Source: Sulfuritalea sp.
Lineage (GTDB): Bacteria > Pseudomonadota > Gammaproteobacteria > Burkholderiales > Rhodocyclaceae
Length of the DNA: 64,000 bases
Direction of reading: 5' to 3'
Assembly (NCBI GenBank): GCA_022842325.1
Contig: JALHPU010000002.1
Coordinates: 1-64,000, forward strand
Shown here in pieces: positions 28,855-38,602 of the stretch (positions are counted from its first letter, which is position 1; each line of letters begins with the position of its first letter). Below the pieces are notes generated by a model. It made no database searches and had not been told where the DNA came from. It saw nothing but the letters and a program-made list of their open reading frames with translations. Both the position numbers and the translations under genes were made by a program.

Positions 28855-30097
28855 GTTCGGCATCGGGCAGTTCTGGCAGTTGTGCATCGCCGCGTGTTGC
28901 GCCTACGGTCGGCAGATGCCGGGCATCGGCATGACGGCCGACGAAGGCATTGATCTGCTCGGCATTTTCTTGCGCGAATACCGAGCAGGTTGCATAAAGC
29001 ATTTTGCCACCGGGGGCGAGAGTTCGCCACAAGGCATCGACAATCGCCCTTTGCGTAGCGGCAAAGCCGGCGATGTCGGCTTCGCGGCGCAACCACTTGG
29101 CGTCGGGATGACGGCGTACCACTCCCGAGGCCGAACACGGCACATCGGCCAGGATGCGGTCATAGGGGCGGCCGTCCCACCAGGCGTCGACGGTGCGCGC
29201 ATCGCCGACCTTGACCGTCGCCGCCAGCCCCAGTCGCTGCAGATTTTCGCTGATGCGGGCGGCGCGCAGGGCATCCGCATCGAGCGCGTCGAGATCGATT
29301 TGCGCGGTTTCCAGCAGGTGCGCCGCCTTGCCGCCGGGCGCGGCGCAGGCATCCAGCACGCGCATGCCGTCCGCCACGTCGAGCAGGCCCGCCGCGGTCT
29401 GTGCGCCCCAGTCCTGCACCGAGCACAAGCCGGCGCCGAAGCCGGGGATGCGCTCCACCGGCAGCGGCTTGTCGATCAGTATCGCCGCGGCGTCGAGTGC
29501 CCGCGCCGCGATCCCGGCGTCCGCGAGCTGCACGAGAAAGTCGGCGCTGGTGCTACGGCGCAGATTGACCCGCAGGCACAGCGGCGGATGGCTGTTGCCG
29601 GCGGCGAGGATGCTTTCCCAGTACGCCGGATGATCCTGCTGCAGCCGTGCGATCCACCACGCCGGATGCTGCCGGCGTGCCACCGGGTCGGCATCGGCAC
29701 GGGCCAGCAGGTCGGCGCGGCGGCGCAGGAAATTGCGCAGCACGCCGTTGACCAGGCCCTTGAACTGCCCGCGAGCGATCCGCGCCGCTGCCGTCACCGC
29801 CTGGTCGACGATGGTGTGGGCTTCGTCCGGCCGTACTTCGAGCCGTGCCAGCGCGACCAGCAGCAGGCCGCGCGCGGTCTGGTCCGACACCGGCCGCGCC
29901 AGCAACTGGCCGAGCAGAAAGTCGCCGCGGCCAAAGGCACGCAGGGTGGAATAGGCCAGATCCATGGTCGCGGCACGCAGCGGACCGGCAAGCCTGGCGT
30001 GCGCCAGTGCGACATCGAAATTGCGGCCGGCGAGCACGGCGGCGACCAGGCCGGCTGCCGCGTGCATGGCGTCGGCAAGGGGAGGGAGCATCAGCAT
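28817..30097 (-). CDS. rsmB: 16S rRNA m5C967 methyltransferase RsmB
   Basis: A 426-residue enzyme. An N-terminal NusB-like RNA-binding domain (about 1-140) precedes a SAM-dependent methyltransferase with VLDACAAPGGKAAHLLE (motif I), ADVPCSASGVVRRHPD (catalytic Cys and substrate loop) and YATCSV (second Cys). It methylates C967 of 16S rRNA. In relatives it follows fmt directly; here a radical SAM gene is inserted between them. Length is typical (E. coli 429). Confidence 0.95.
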   Translation of the reverse strand: MLMLPPLADAMHAAAGLVAAVLAGRNFDVALAHARLAGPLRAATMDLAYSTLRAFGRGDFLLGQLLARPVSDQTARGLLLVALARLEVRPDEAHTIVDQAVTAAARIARGQFKGLVNGVLRNFLRRRADLLARADADPVARRQHPAWWIARLQQDHPAYWESILAAGNSHPPLCLRVNLRRSTSADFLVQLADAGIAARALDAAAILIDKPLPVERIPGFGAGLCSVQDWGAQTAAGLLDVADGMRVLDACAAPGGKAAHLLETAQIDLDALDADALRAARISENLQRLGLAATVKVGDARTVDAWWDGRPYDRILADVPCSASGVVRRHPDAKWLRREADIAGFAATQRAIVDALWRTLAPGGKMLYATCSVFAQENAEQINAFVGRHADARHLPTVGATRGDAQLPELPDAEHDGFYYALLQKD

Positions 30098-30198
30098 CGA
30101 CCAAGAATACCAGCCCGGCTGCGCCGGAATCGAATGACTCGGGAACTATCGCCGCCACCGGCAGACATCCGGGACACCTCCGGTCGCGCCGCCTTGCG

Positions 30199-31371
30199 TC
30201 AGGGCATGACTTCCACGTACTCGTACACCTCGGCATCCAGCAGGCGCCGGCGCTCTGGCAAGGGCAGGCGGGCGAACCAGGCCTGCGGGTCGTGGCGGTC
30301 GATTTCACGGCCCATGAAACGCAGCAGGTCGCAGATCGGCTCGACCACGTTGCGGCGATAGCGTTCGTCCTTTTTCACGTAGCCCAGGTGCAGGTTCTTC
30401 ATGCAGTTGCGTCGGCACCAGGCAAATGCCTCGCAGTCCGCGCAAGGCATGTCCGCATGCGGCTGGAGGGGGCTGGGCTGCAGCCAGTTGCCCTGGATCT
30501 CGCCCATCTGCATTTCCGGCACGTACATCATGTCGGGGCAGGGAAAGATCTGGCCGTTGGGCATGACATTCAGCAGATGGGTCGAGACCCGGCACTGGGT
30601 CTGCCCGGCATACAGCTCGACGGCGCGATTGGGCAGCAGCTTGTTCCTGACGATGCCCATCAGCGGCAGCAGCGGATAGAGTACGTCGCCGCTGGCGAAG
30701 AATTTGGCGATCAGCCGTTCCAGCACCGCCTTGCGCCGCGCCACCGAATCATCGGCATACATCTCGTCGGCGACGAACTGCCAGTAGAGGTAGTCGAAGC
30801 TCGCGGCGAGGCCGTCGAGCTCTTCGAAACTGGTCGCCGGATTGCCCCAGGTCACGCGCGCCGTCAGCGTGCCGCCGACCCGCCCGCGGATGCTTTCGAC
30901 ATTGCGCATGACGCTGCTCCAGATGCCGCGTCCGCGATAGGCGTCGGTGATTTCCTCGCCGCCGTCGATCGACACCAGGACGTTCGACAGCCGCGCCAGC
31001 ACCCAGTCCGGCAGCTTGTCGAGCAGCGTGCCGTTGGTCTGCAACTGGTAGCGGAACTGCGGAAAGCGCTGCATCACCTCCAGCATCAGGCCCTTGTTGA
31101 GGGTCGGCTCGCCGCCGTAGAAGGTCACATAAACCTCCTTTTCGGCCAGATGGCGGTCCACGAAGGCGGCCAGCTGCTCGATGTCGTACTTCATTTCTGT
31201 CTGCGAACCGAGCACTTCGCCGACGCCGAGCGAGCAATAAGTGCATTTCAGGTTGCACTTCAACGTCGTCAGCAATTGCAGTTCGACGCGGCCGCCGACG
31301 ATCGGCGAGACGGCCGACAGCAAGCCGGCGGGCGCCGTGCGCGACGGCGCGAGAGGGGTGATGGTGTGCAT
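30199..31371 (-). CDS. Radical SAM/SPASM-type enzyme, substrate unknown
   Basis: A 390-residue protein. The radical SAM cluster motif is CNLKCTYC (Cys39, Cys43, Cys46), followed by the SAM-binding YGGEPTLN. A C-terminal cysteine-rich region (CRVST, FPCPD, PCADC, WCRRNC) looks like a SPASM domain holding auxiliary Fe-S clusters. This architecture is common in peptide-modifying maturases and sulfatase activators. No short precursor peptide or sulfatase is visible nearby. The gene sits 9 bp after fmt and before rsmB, so it is probably co-transcribed with translation genes. Confidence 0.85.
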   Translation of the reverse strand: MHTITPLAPSRTAPAGLLSAVSPIVGGRVELQLLTTLKCNLKCTYCSLGVGEVLGSQTEMKYDIEQLAAFVDRHLAEKEVYVTFYGGEPTLNKGLMLEVMQRFPQFRYQLQTNGTLLDKLPDWVLARLSNVLVSIDGGEEITDAYRGRGIWSSVMRNVESIRGRVGGTLTARVTWGNPATSFEELDGLAASFDYLYWQFVADEMYADDSVARRKAVLERLIAKFFASGDVLYPLLPLMGIVRNKLLPNRAVELYAGQTQCRVSTHLLNVMPNGQIFPCPDMMYVPEMQMGEIQGNWLQPSPLQPHADMPCADCEAFAWCRRNCMKNLHLGYVKKDERYRRNVVEPICDLLRFMGREIDRHDPQAWFARLPLPERRRLLDAEVYEYVEVMP

Positions 31372-31380
31372 GGGAAGCGC

Positions 31381-32298
31381 TCAGTCGGGACGCAGGGAAC
31401 TGCCGTTGAGGAAGTCGGCGCTGGTGACACGGCGACCGCCGGGCTTCTGCAGTTCGGTGAGGCGCAAGGCGCCTTCGGCGCAGGCCACCACGATGCCGTT
31501 CGCATCGGCGGCGAGCACCTGGCCGGGGCGGCCGCCGGCGGCAACCGCCTCGCCGCGCCAGGCCTTGACCGGCTCGCCGGCCAGGGTCACCACCGCGCCG
31601 GGGAAGGGATTGAAGGCGCGCACTTTGCGCGCGATTTCCGCGGCCGGCCGGTTCCAGTCCAGGCGTGCCTCGGTCTTGTCGATCTTGTTGGCGTAAGTCA
31701 CGCCGGTTTCGGGCTGGGCTGCGGGCGACAGCTGATCGAAGCGCGCCAGCGCCTCGACCACCAGCCTGCCGCCCAGCACGGCGAGCCGATCGTGCAGGCT
31801 GCCGGTGGTTTCCTGCGGGTCGATGTCGAGCGCGGCGGAACGCAGCATCGGCCCGGTATCGAGCCCGGCCTCCATCTGCATGAGGGTGATGCCGGTTTGC
31901 GCGTCGCCGGCCTCGATCGCGCGATGGATTGGCGCCGCACCGCGCCAGCGCGGCAGCAGCGAGGCATGGATGTTGATGCAGCCACGGCGCGGCAGGTCGA
32001 GCACGGCCTGCGGCAGGATCAGGCCATAGGCAGCCACCACCATCAGTTCCGCGCCTTGTTCGCTGCAGGCAGTGCGGATCGGTTCGTGCGTCGCCGGGTC
32101 CTTGAGTCGCTCGGGCTGGAACAGCGGAATGCCGTGGGCCAGCGCCACCTTTTTGACCGCGGAGGCCTGCAGGATCATGCCGCGCCCCGCGGGGCGGTCG
32201 GGCTGGGTCAGTACCAGCACGACCTGATGCCCGGCGGCCAGCAGGGCTTGCAATGCCGTAGCGGCAAACTCGGGCGTGCCGGCGAAAATGAGTTTCAT
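31381..32298 (-). CDS. fmt: Methionyl-tRNA formyltransferase
   Basis: A 305-residue enzyme that formylates initiator Met-tRNA using 10-formyl-THF. The start at 32298 gives the canonical [13 protein letters not shown]. The catalytic region contains the [20 protein letters not shown] motif with the conserved Asn, His and later Asp. It follows def by 10 bp on the same strand, the usual def-fmt pair. The C-terminal domain is complete. Confidence 0.96.
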   Translation of the reverse strand: MKLIFAGTPEFAATALQALLAAGHQVVLVLTQPDRPAGRGMILQASAVKKVALAHGIPLFQPERLKDPATHEPIRTACSEQGAELMVVAAYGLILPQAVLDLPRRGCINIHASLLPRWRGAAPIHRAIEAGDAQTGITLMQMEAGLDTGPMLRSAALDIDPQETTGSLHDRLAVLGGRLVVEALARFDQLSPAAQPETGVTYANKIDKTEARLDWNRPAAEIARKVRAFNPFPGAVVTLAGEPVKAWRGEAVAAGGRPGQVLAADANGIVVACAEGALRLTELQKPGGRRVTSADFLNGSSLRPD

Positions 32299-32308
32299 CG
32301 ACGGGCGC

Positions 32309-32812
32309 TCAAAACGTCTCGCGCGCCTGCTTGAGCAGCTTGCTCTTGATCCGGGTCTGCTTGAGCCGCGACAGATATTCGACGAAGACCTTGCCTTCGA
32401 GGTGATCCATTTCGTGCTGGATGCAAACTGCAAGCAGGTCGTCGGCCTCCAGCTCGAAGGCTTTGCCATCGAGCCCGAGCGCGCGCACCCGGACATGGCT
32501 GGCGCGCTGCACCGTCTCGTAGATGCCGGGTACCGACAGGCAGCCTTCCTCGCCCTCGCATTCGCCGGACTTTTCCAGCAGTTCGGGATTGATCAGGGTC
32601 AGCAGCTGCGACCTGTCTTCCGAGACGTCGATCACGATCAGGCGTACATGCTGGTCCACCTGCGAGGCGGCCAGGCCGATACCCGGCGCGGCATACATGG
32701 TCTCGGCCATGTCGGCGGCAAGCTGGCGGATACGCGCATCGACCTGGGTAACGGGAGCGGCCTTCTTGTGCAGCCGGGGGTCGGGATATCGCAAAATGGG
32801 CAATAGGGCCAT
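32309..32812 (-). CDS. def: Peptide deformylase
   Basis: A 167-residue Fe2+/Zn2+ enzyme that removes the N-formyl group from new proteins. All three family motifs are present: [17 protein letters not shown] and QHEMDHLEG. The start at 32812 gives [18 protein letters not shown], the normal N terminus; an upstream in-frame ATG adds 29 residues unlike the family. It opens the long minus-strand unit and is divergent from the LysM gene. Confidence 0.96.
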   Translation of the reverse strand: MALLPILRYPDPRLHKKAAPVTQVDARIRQLAADMAETMYAAPGIGLAASQVDQHVRLIVIDVSEDRSQLLTLINPELLEKSGECEGEEGCLSVPGIYETVQRASHVRVRALGLDGKAFELEADDLLAVCIQHEMDHLEGKVFVEYLSRLKQTRIKSKLLKQARETF

Positions 32813-32918
32813 GAAACCGTTCTTTAAAGAATTGATGCAGGGGGAATTGTCGGGCAGAATCGGACGACTACCCGGGTGGTTCGCCATCCACACAGACACT
32901 CGGCCAGGAGATCAAGCC

Positions 32919-33944
32919 ATGCGTCGCATTATATCTGCGCTGCTCATCAGCATTTCAAGCACTCTGGCACTCGGCCAGGGAACGGCACCCCTGCAACTGG
33001 CCGACGGCGCACCGGACCGACATATCGTCGTGCGCGGCGACACCCTGTGGGGAATCTCCGCCAAATTTCTCAAGGATCCCTACCGCTGGGGCGAGTTGTG
33101 GAAGTTGAACGCAGAGGATGTGCGCAACCCGCATCGCATCTATCCGGGGCAGATCCTGGTGCTCGACAGGAGCGGCGGCCAGGCGCGTCTCAGACTGGGC
33201 ACGGTGAAGCAGCCACAACGCGAATATGTCGAATCCCTGCACCAAGGCATTCCTACCATCGAGCCGCGCGACATTGAACCCTTCCTCAGCGAGCCGCGAG
33301 TGCTCGACGCCGCTGGTCTCGATGCCGCGCCGCGCGTGGTGGCGCTGCAAAGCGACCGGGTGATCGCCGGCGCCGGCGACACCATCTTTACCACCGAGGC
33401 CACCCCGGCTACCGGCTCGCAGAAGAACTGGCAGTTGTTCCGCCCGAGTGGCGCGCTGGTCGACCCCGACACCAAGGAAATACTCGGCTACGAAGCCCTG
33501 TATCTTGGCACTGCGCGCCAGACCCAGACCGGCGTGCCGTCGAGCTTCCTGATCCTCACCTCGAAACAGGAGATCGTCAAGGACGACCGCCTGCTGGTCG
33601 CGCCGCGCGAGGATGTGATGAATTACGTTCCGCGTCCGCCGGGCAAGCAGATCCACGCCAGGGTGCTCGGCATCTACGGCGGCGTCAAGTTCGGCGGTCC
33701 GCAGTCGGTGATCACGCTCAATCGCGGCAAGACCGACGGTCTCGAACCCGGGCACGTACTTGCCGCGGATGTGGCCGGTGCAATCGTGAGCAATCGCTAC
33801 AAGGGTGAAAGGACCGATTACCAGTTGCCGGACGCCCGTAATGGGCTGGTGTTCGTGTTCCGCGTCTTCGATCGCGTTTCCTACGCCCTGGTGATGAACG
33901 CCACGCATCCCCTGGTGGTCGGCGATCACGTGCGTACCCCCTGA
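32919..33944 (+). CDS. LysM peptidoglycan-binding periplasmic protein
   Basis: A 341-residue protein with AGGAG eight bases before its ATG. A signal peptide (about 1-20) is followed by a LysM domain (about 35-82, IVVRGDTLWGISAKFLKD...NPHRIYPGQIL). A long C-terminal region of unknown fold follows. Genes of this type stand next to dprA-smg-topB in many betaproteobacteria. It probably binds septal or lateral peptidoglycan. The 106 bp upstream are shared with the divergent def promoter. Confidence 0.85.
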   Translation: MRRIISALLISISSTLALGQGTAPLQLADGAPDRHIVVRGDTLWGISAKFLKDPYRWGELWKLNAEDVRNPHRIYPGQILVLDRSGGQARLRLGTVKQPQREYVESLHQGIPTIEPRDIEPFLSEPRVLDAAGLDAAPRVVALQSDRVIAGAGDTIFTTEATPATGSQKNWQLFRPSGALVDPDTKEILGYEALYLGTARQTQTGVPSSFLILTSKQEIVKDDRLLVAPREDVMNYVPRPPGKQIHARVLGIYGGVKFGGPQSVITLNRGKTDGLEPGHVLAADVAGAIVSNRYKGERTDYQLPDARNGLVFVFRVFDRVSYALVMNATHPLVVGDHVRTP

Positions 33945-33993
33945 CGCCGGTCCGCGAAGCAGAATTCCCGGCGCGCAACGCGGCTGGGCAACC

Positions 33994-35088
33994 ATGACGG
34001 ATCGCGCAGAACTCGCTTCCTGGCTGCGCCTGACGCTGACCCCCGGTGTCGGCGGCGAGGCGCGCCGCGCCTTGCTCAAGGCCTGCGGACTGCCGCAGGC
34101 GATTTTCGAGGCGAGTCAGCGCGCACTGGCAGCATTCGTCGATCCGGCCGTGGCCGAGCGCCTGCTGCACCACCAGTGCGCTGCCGGGATCGAGGCAGCG
34201 CTGGACTGGGCGGAACAACCGGGCAACCGGCTGCTGACCCTGGTCGATGCCGACTATCCGCAAAGCCTGCTGACTTCCGCCGACCCGCCGCTGTTGCTCT
34301 ACGCCAAAGGCAACTGTGGAATGCTCAATCGCCCGATGCTGGCCATCGTCGGCAGCCGCAATGCCACCGCCCAGGGCCTGCGTGATGCGGAGGCCTTTGC
34401 CCAAGCCCTGGGCAATGTCGGCCTGACCACGGTCAGCGGCCTGGCACTGGGCATCGATGCCGCGGCCCATCGCGGTGCGCTGGCGACTCCGGCGAGCACT
34501 GTGGCGGTGATCGGAACCGGCGCCGACCGCCTCTACCCGGCGCGAAACGAGGCCCTGGCGCGCCAGATTGCCGAACAGGGTGTGGTGCTCAGCGAGTTCC
34601 CTCTCGGCACACCGGCGCTGGCTTCCAACTTTCCGCGCCGCAACCGGATCATTGCCGGCCTGGGTCTGGGCTGCCTGGTGGTCGAAGCCGCACTGCGCAG
34701 CGGTTCGCTGATCACGGCCCGGCTCGCCGCAGACAGCGGACGCGAGGTATTCGCGATTCCCGGCTCGATCCACTCGCCACTGTCGCGCGGCTGCCATCAA
34801 CTGATTCGGCAGGGCGCAAAACTGGTTGAATCGGCGCAGGACATTCTCGAAGAATTGCGCTGGGGAAACCTTCCCGCCATGGCCAGCACCGCCAACCCAG
34901 CCCATTCAGAACAGGGCGATAACGTGGAGCAAGTGCTCGCTTTCATGGGTGATGCCCCCTGCCAGCTCGATACCCTGGCCTTGCGCAGTGGCTTGACGCC
35001 CGCCGACCTTCTTGCCATGCTCCTGCCCATGGAACTCGCCGGGCGTATCGCGCAGTTACCCGGCGGCCTCTACCAAAGGCTCCACTAA
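33994..35088 (+). CDS. dprA: DNA-processing protein DprA
   Basis: A 364-residue protein that loads RecA on incoming single-stranded DNA during transformation. The Rossmann core holds AIVGSRNAT, SGLALGIDAAAHRGAL and EFPLGTPALASNFPRRNRIIAGL, which are family signatures. A winged-helix-like C-terminal domain (about 305-364) is present. Its presence suggests, but does not prove, natural competence. It lies between lysM and smg on the same strand. Confidence 0.95.
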   Translation: MTDRAELASWLRLTLTPGVGGEARRALLKACGLPQAIFEASQRALAAFVDPAVAERLLHHQCAAGIEAALDWAEQPGNRLLTLVDADYPQSLLTSADPPLLLYAKGNCGMLNRPMLAIVGSRNATAQGLRDAEAFAQALGNVGLTTVSGLALGIDAAAHRGALATPASTVAVIGTGADRLYPARNEALARQIAEQGVVLSEFPLGTPALASNFPRRNRIIAGLGLGCLVVEAALRSGSLITARLAADSGREVFAIPGSIHSPLSRGCHQLIRQGAKLVESAQDILEELRWGNLPAMASTANPAHSEQGDNVEQVLAFMGDAPCQLDTLALRSGLTPADLLAMLLPMELAGRIAQLPGGLYQRLH

Positions 35089-35164
35089 CGCTCATGGCTT
35101 CGATGAACCACCCCGCATCATGAAATACCTTTGCGTCGCAATGCCTCAAGCTGGCAAATGGGCC

Positions 35165-35273
35165 CGCCCCTCCCTTCCGCTGCGCGGCCCACGGCTGGCT
35201 TTGCACAGCCAGCCGGCTGCGGCGGCGCGACGCATGCGTCGCGAATTCCCGCCTCGCCCCCTCACGGGGAGGC
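35165..35273. repeat. Three-hairpin repeat, copy B
   Basis: This occupies most of the 270 bp between dprA and smg. Hairpins: CGGCTGGCT/AGCCAGCCG (35192-35215), an 18-bp perfect palindrome CGCGACGCATGCGTCGCG (35226-35243) and an imperfect CCTC-CCCC/GGGGAGG stem (35252-35272). The joints CCACGGC, GGCTGCGGC and CGCGAA agree with copy A at 28.0 kb, while stems differ in both arms. Confidence 0.65.
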
Positions 35274-35358
35274 TACTGATTAGCTCGCTACGCTCGAAAA
35301 TTGGCATGCGCACTAGCCAACGTATTTCACGTTAATAGAGTCCTTTTCAGCAAACATC

Positions 35359-35847
35359 ATGATCGACATCCTGGTTTATCTGTTCGAAAACTATCTGCCC
35401 GATGCCTGCCCGGAGCCGGCGGTGCTGGCCAAGAAGCTTTCGGCAGCCGGTTTCGGCAGCGACGACATCACCGCAGCCCTTTCCTGGCTGGACGGCCTTG
35501 CCGGCGAAGCCGGCGGTGCTTGCCGCAGTCCGGCGCTGGCCGACGCCATAAGAATTTACGACGAGGAAGAACAGGAAAGGCTGCCCACCGTTTGCCGCGG
35601 CTTCATCGCCTTTCTCGAGCAGCACGATGCGGTCGACGCGCCCCTGCGCGAAGCCATCATCGAACGCGCGCTGGCCCTGCCCGACGCCGAAGTCAGCCTC
35701 GACCGGCTCAAGGTCATCGTGCTGGCCGTGATCTGGCGCTACCGCCATGAAGTCGACGCCCTGATCCTAGAAGAGCTCCTCGCCGAAGAAAGCGGGGACG
35801 AGGATTTCGGCCCCGGCGACGACGTCACCCGCGTCCTGCTCAATTAA
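35359..35847 (+). CDS. smg: Smg family protein (DUF494)
   Basis: A 162-residue protein beginning MIDILVYLFENYLPDACPEP, typical of Smg, with an acidic C terminus (EELLAEESGDEDFGPGDD). The biochemical function is unknown. The conserved position between dprA and a topoisomerase gene supports the identification. Confidence 0.92.
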   Translation: MIDILVYLFENYLPDACPEPAVLAKKLSAAGFGSDDITAALSWLDGLAGEAGGACRSPALADAIRIYDEEEQERLPTVCRGFIAFLEQHDAVDAPLREAIIERALALPDAEVSLDRLKVIVLAVIWRYRHEVDALILEELLAEESGDEDFGPGDDVTRVLLN

Positions 35848-35894
35848 GTAGCGGCTTGCTTAATTGTGAGCGGCGCGCTTATGATGCGCCGCTC
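35841..35894. promoter_or_regulatory. Two consecutive hairpins between smg and topB
   Basis: CAATTAAG/CTTAATTG (35841-35866) spans the smg stop codon. GAGCGGCGC/GCGCCGCTC (35868-35894) follows at once. Neither ends in a T run. They may protect or attenuate the transcript between the two genes. Confidence 0.45.
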
Positions 35895-35931
35895 CTGACC
35901 CTGTATTGCGTCCGAATCACTCGAACAGACA

Positions 35932-38592
35932 ATGTCAAAGCAACTCATCATCGCCGAGAAACCTTCCGTCGCCCAGGATATCGCCAAGGTGCTGGGCGGC
36001 TTCACCAAGACCGGCGACTACTTCGAGAGCGACGATTACGTGTTGTCCTCGGCCATCGGCCATCTGCTGGAACTGGCCGTGCCGGAGGAATACGACGTCA
36101 AGCGCGGCAAGTGGAGCTTCACCCATCTGCCGATGATCCCGCCGCATTTCACGCTGAACCCGATCGAGCGGACCCAGGAACGCCTGCGCCTCTTGACGCG
36201 CCTGATCAAGCGCAAGGATGTCACCGGCCTGGTCAATGCCTGCGACGCGGGGCGCGAAGGCGAACTGATTTTCCGCTACGTCGCGCAGCACGCGCTGGGC
36301 GCCAAGCAGAAACCCATTCGCCGCCTCTGGCTGCAGTCGATGACGGCCACCGCGATCCGCGACGGCTTCGCCCACCTGCGCACCGACCACGAAATGCTGC
36401 CGCTGGCCGACGCTGCACGCTGCCGCTCGGAAGCCGACTGGCTGATCGGCATCAACGGCACGCGCGCCATGACCGCCTTCAATTCGAAGGAAGGCGGCTT
36501 CTACAAGACTCCCGTGGGCCGCGTGCAGACGCCGACCCTGGCGATCATGGTCGAACGCGAAAGCCGCATCCGCGCCTTCGTTTCACGCGACTACTGGGAA
36601 GTCGAAGGCGAATTCCAGTGCGTCGCCGGCACCTACCGCGGCCGCTGGTTCGACGAGAAGTTCAAAAAAGCTGACGATGAGCATGCCCGCGCCGAACGCC
36701 TGTGGGACAAGGCCAGGGCCGATGCGCTACGCAAGAAATGTCTGGGCCAGCACGGCACGGTCGAAGAGGACAGCAAGCCCAAGACCGAGGCCTGCCCGAT
36801 GCTCTACGACCTCACCTCGCTGCAGCGCGAGGCCAACGGCCGCTTCGGATTCAGTGCCAAGAACACGCTGGGACTGGCCCAGGCCCTGTACGAAAAACAC
36901 AAGGCGCTGACCTATCCGCGGACCGACAGCCGTCACCTGCCGGAGGACTACATCGGCACGGTCAAGGAAACCCTCGCGGCGATGGCAGGCACGCCCTACG
37001 CGACCTTCGCCGGCGCCATCATCAAGAACGGCTGGGTGCACCCGAACAAGCGCATTTTCAACAACGCCAAGGTGAGCGACCACTTCGCCATCATCCCGAC
37101 GGGCACTGCGCCGAAGAGCCTCTCCGAGCCGGAACAGAAGATCTACGACCTGGTCACCAAGCGCTTCCTCGCCATCTTCTACCCGTCGGCCGAGTACAAC
37201 ATCACGACGCGCATCACGCGCATCGAGCAGGAAGCCTTCAAGACCGAAGGCAAGGTGCTGGTGACGCCGGGCTGGCTCGCCGTGTATGGCAAGGAATCGC
37301 AGGAAACCCGCGAAGAGGCCGGCGAGAACCTGACCCTGCCGCCGCTGGAAAAGAACGAACGGGTCTGGGCCAAGGATGTCGAGGTCAAGGCCAAGGCCAC
37401 CCAGCCGCCGCCGCGCTTTACGGAAGCCACGCTGCTGACCGCCATGGAAGGCGCCGGCAAGCTGATCGAGGACGAGGAACTGCGCGAGGCCATGTCCGAG
37501 CGCGGCCTGGGCACACCGGCCACGCGCGCGGCGACCATCGAAGGCCTGCTGGCCGAGGAATACCTGCACCGCAACGGCCGCGAACTGCAGCCGACAGCCA
37601 AGGCCTTCTCGCTACTGTTCGCGCTGGAAAACCTTGGTGTGGACGAAATTCGTTCGCCCGAGTTGACCGGCGAATGGGAATACAAGCTCCGCGAGATGGA
37701 GCATGGACGGCTGGCGCGCGACGAGTTCATGAACCATATCGTGGACAGAACGCGCGATATGGTCGAACGCATCAAGACCGGCGAACTGCCCGAGGCCGCC
37801 TTCTCGACGCTGAAGACGCCCTGCCCGCGCTGCGGCGGCGTGATCCAGGAAAACTACAAGAAATTCCAGTGCAAGTCCTGCGACTACAGCCTGTGGAAGG
37901 TGGTCGCCAGCCGGCAATGGGAACCCGAGGAAATGGATGAACTGCTTTCGCAGCGCGTGATCGGTCCGCTGCAGGGCTTCCGCAGCAAGATGGGGCGGCC
38001 CTTCGCCGCCATGATCAAGCTCAAGGAAGACCACATGCCGGAATTCGATTTCGGCCAGTCCGACGCCGACGCCGATGCCGAGGAGGTGGATTTCTCGACC
38101 CAGGAAACCCTGGGCGCCTGCCCCAAATGCGGCGGCCGCGTTTTCGAGCACGGCATGGCCTATGTTTGCGAAAAGGCCGTGGGCGCCGGCAAGACCTGCG
38201 ACTTCCGTTCCGGCAAGGTGATCCTGCAGCAGGAAGTCGCGCGCGGCGACATGCAGAAGCTGCTGGCCACCGGCCGCACCGACCTGCTCAAGGGCTTCAT
38301 CTCGAACAAGACGCGGCGCAAGTTCTCCGCCTACCTGGTGCGCGACCCGGCCAGCGGCAAGGTCGGCTTCGAGTTCGAACCGCGGGCGCCGAAAGCCGGG
38401 GCGAAACCGACGGCCAAGACCGCCGAGGCAAAACCGGCGAAAACCGCCGCCACCAAAGTCGGATCAACAGTCGGCGCTGGCGAGACGGCGAAGAAGCCCG
38501 CAGTGAAGAAGGCGGCAGCCAAAAAGCCGACAGTCAAGAAGCCCGCAGCGAAGCCGGCAACGAAGAAGCCGGCGGCCAAGAAAGCCGCTTGA
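35932..38592 (+). CDS. topB: DNA topoisomerase III with a Lys/Ala-rich tail
   Basis: An 886-residue type IA topoisomerase. The Toprim domain starts MSKQLIIAEKPSVAQDIAKV, with NACDAGREGELIFR as its acidic motif. The active-site tyrosine lies in ALTYPRTDSRHLPEDY. Two C-terminal zinc-ribbon-like units (CPRCGGV...CKSC and CPKCGGRV) follow. The last 70 residues are a low-complexity Ala/Lys/Pro tail (KKPAVKKAAAKK-type repeats), like the tails of histone H1-like proteins, likely a nonspecific DNA clamp. The enzyme relaxes negative supercoils and decatenates. Confidence 0.93.
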   Translation: MSKQLIIAEKPSVAQDIAKVLGGFTKTGDYFESDDYVLSSAIGHLLELAVPEEYDVKRGKWSFTHLPMIPPHFTLNPIERTQERLRLLTRLIKRKDVTGLVNACDAGREGELIFRYVAQHALGAKQKPIRRLWLQSMTATAIRDGFAHLRTDHEMLPLADAARCRSEADWLIGINGTRAMTAFNSKEGGFYKTPVGRVQTPTLAIMVERESRIRAFVSRDYWEVEGEFQCVAGTYRGRWFDEKFKKADDEHARAERLWDKARADALRKKCLGQHGTVEEDSKPKTEACPMLYDLTSLQREANGRFGFSAKNTLGLAQALYEKHKALTYPRTDSRHLPEDYIGTVKETLAAMAGTPYATFAGAIIKNGWVHPNKRIFNNAKVSDHFAIIPTGTAPKSLSEPEQKIYDLVTKRFLAIFYPSAEYNITTRITRIEQEAFKTEGKVLVTPGWLAVYGKESQETREEAGENLTLPPLEKNERVWAKDVEVKAKATQPPPRFTEATLLTAMEGAGKLIEDEELREAMSERGLGTPATRAATIEGLLAEEYLHRNGRELQPTAKAFSLLFALENLGVDEIRSPELTGEWEYKLREMEHGRLARDEFMNHIVDRTRDMVERIKTGELPEAAFSTLKTPCPRCGGVIQENYKKFQCKSCDYSLWKVVASRQWEPEEMDELLSQRVIGPLQGFRSKMGRPFAAMIKLKEDHMPEFDFGQSDADADAEEVDFSTQETLGACPKCGGRVFEHGMAYVCEKAVGAGKTCDFRSGKVILQQEVARGDMQKLLATGRTDLLKGFISNKTRRKFSAYLVRDPASGKVGFEFEPRAPKAGAKPTAKTAEAKPAKTAATKVGSTVGAGETAKKPAVKKAAAKKPTVKKPAAKPATKKPAAKKAA

Positions 38593-38602
38593 GCGCTGCG
38601 CG

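Noticed and set aside
29845-32334. An 829-codon plus-strand frame over rsmB, radical SAM and fmt
   Set aside because: It is antisense to three recognised genes and has no domain.
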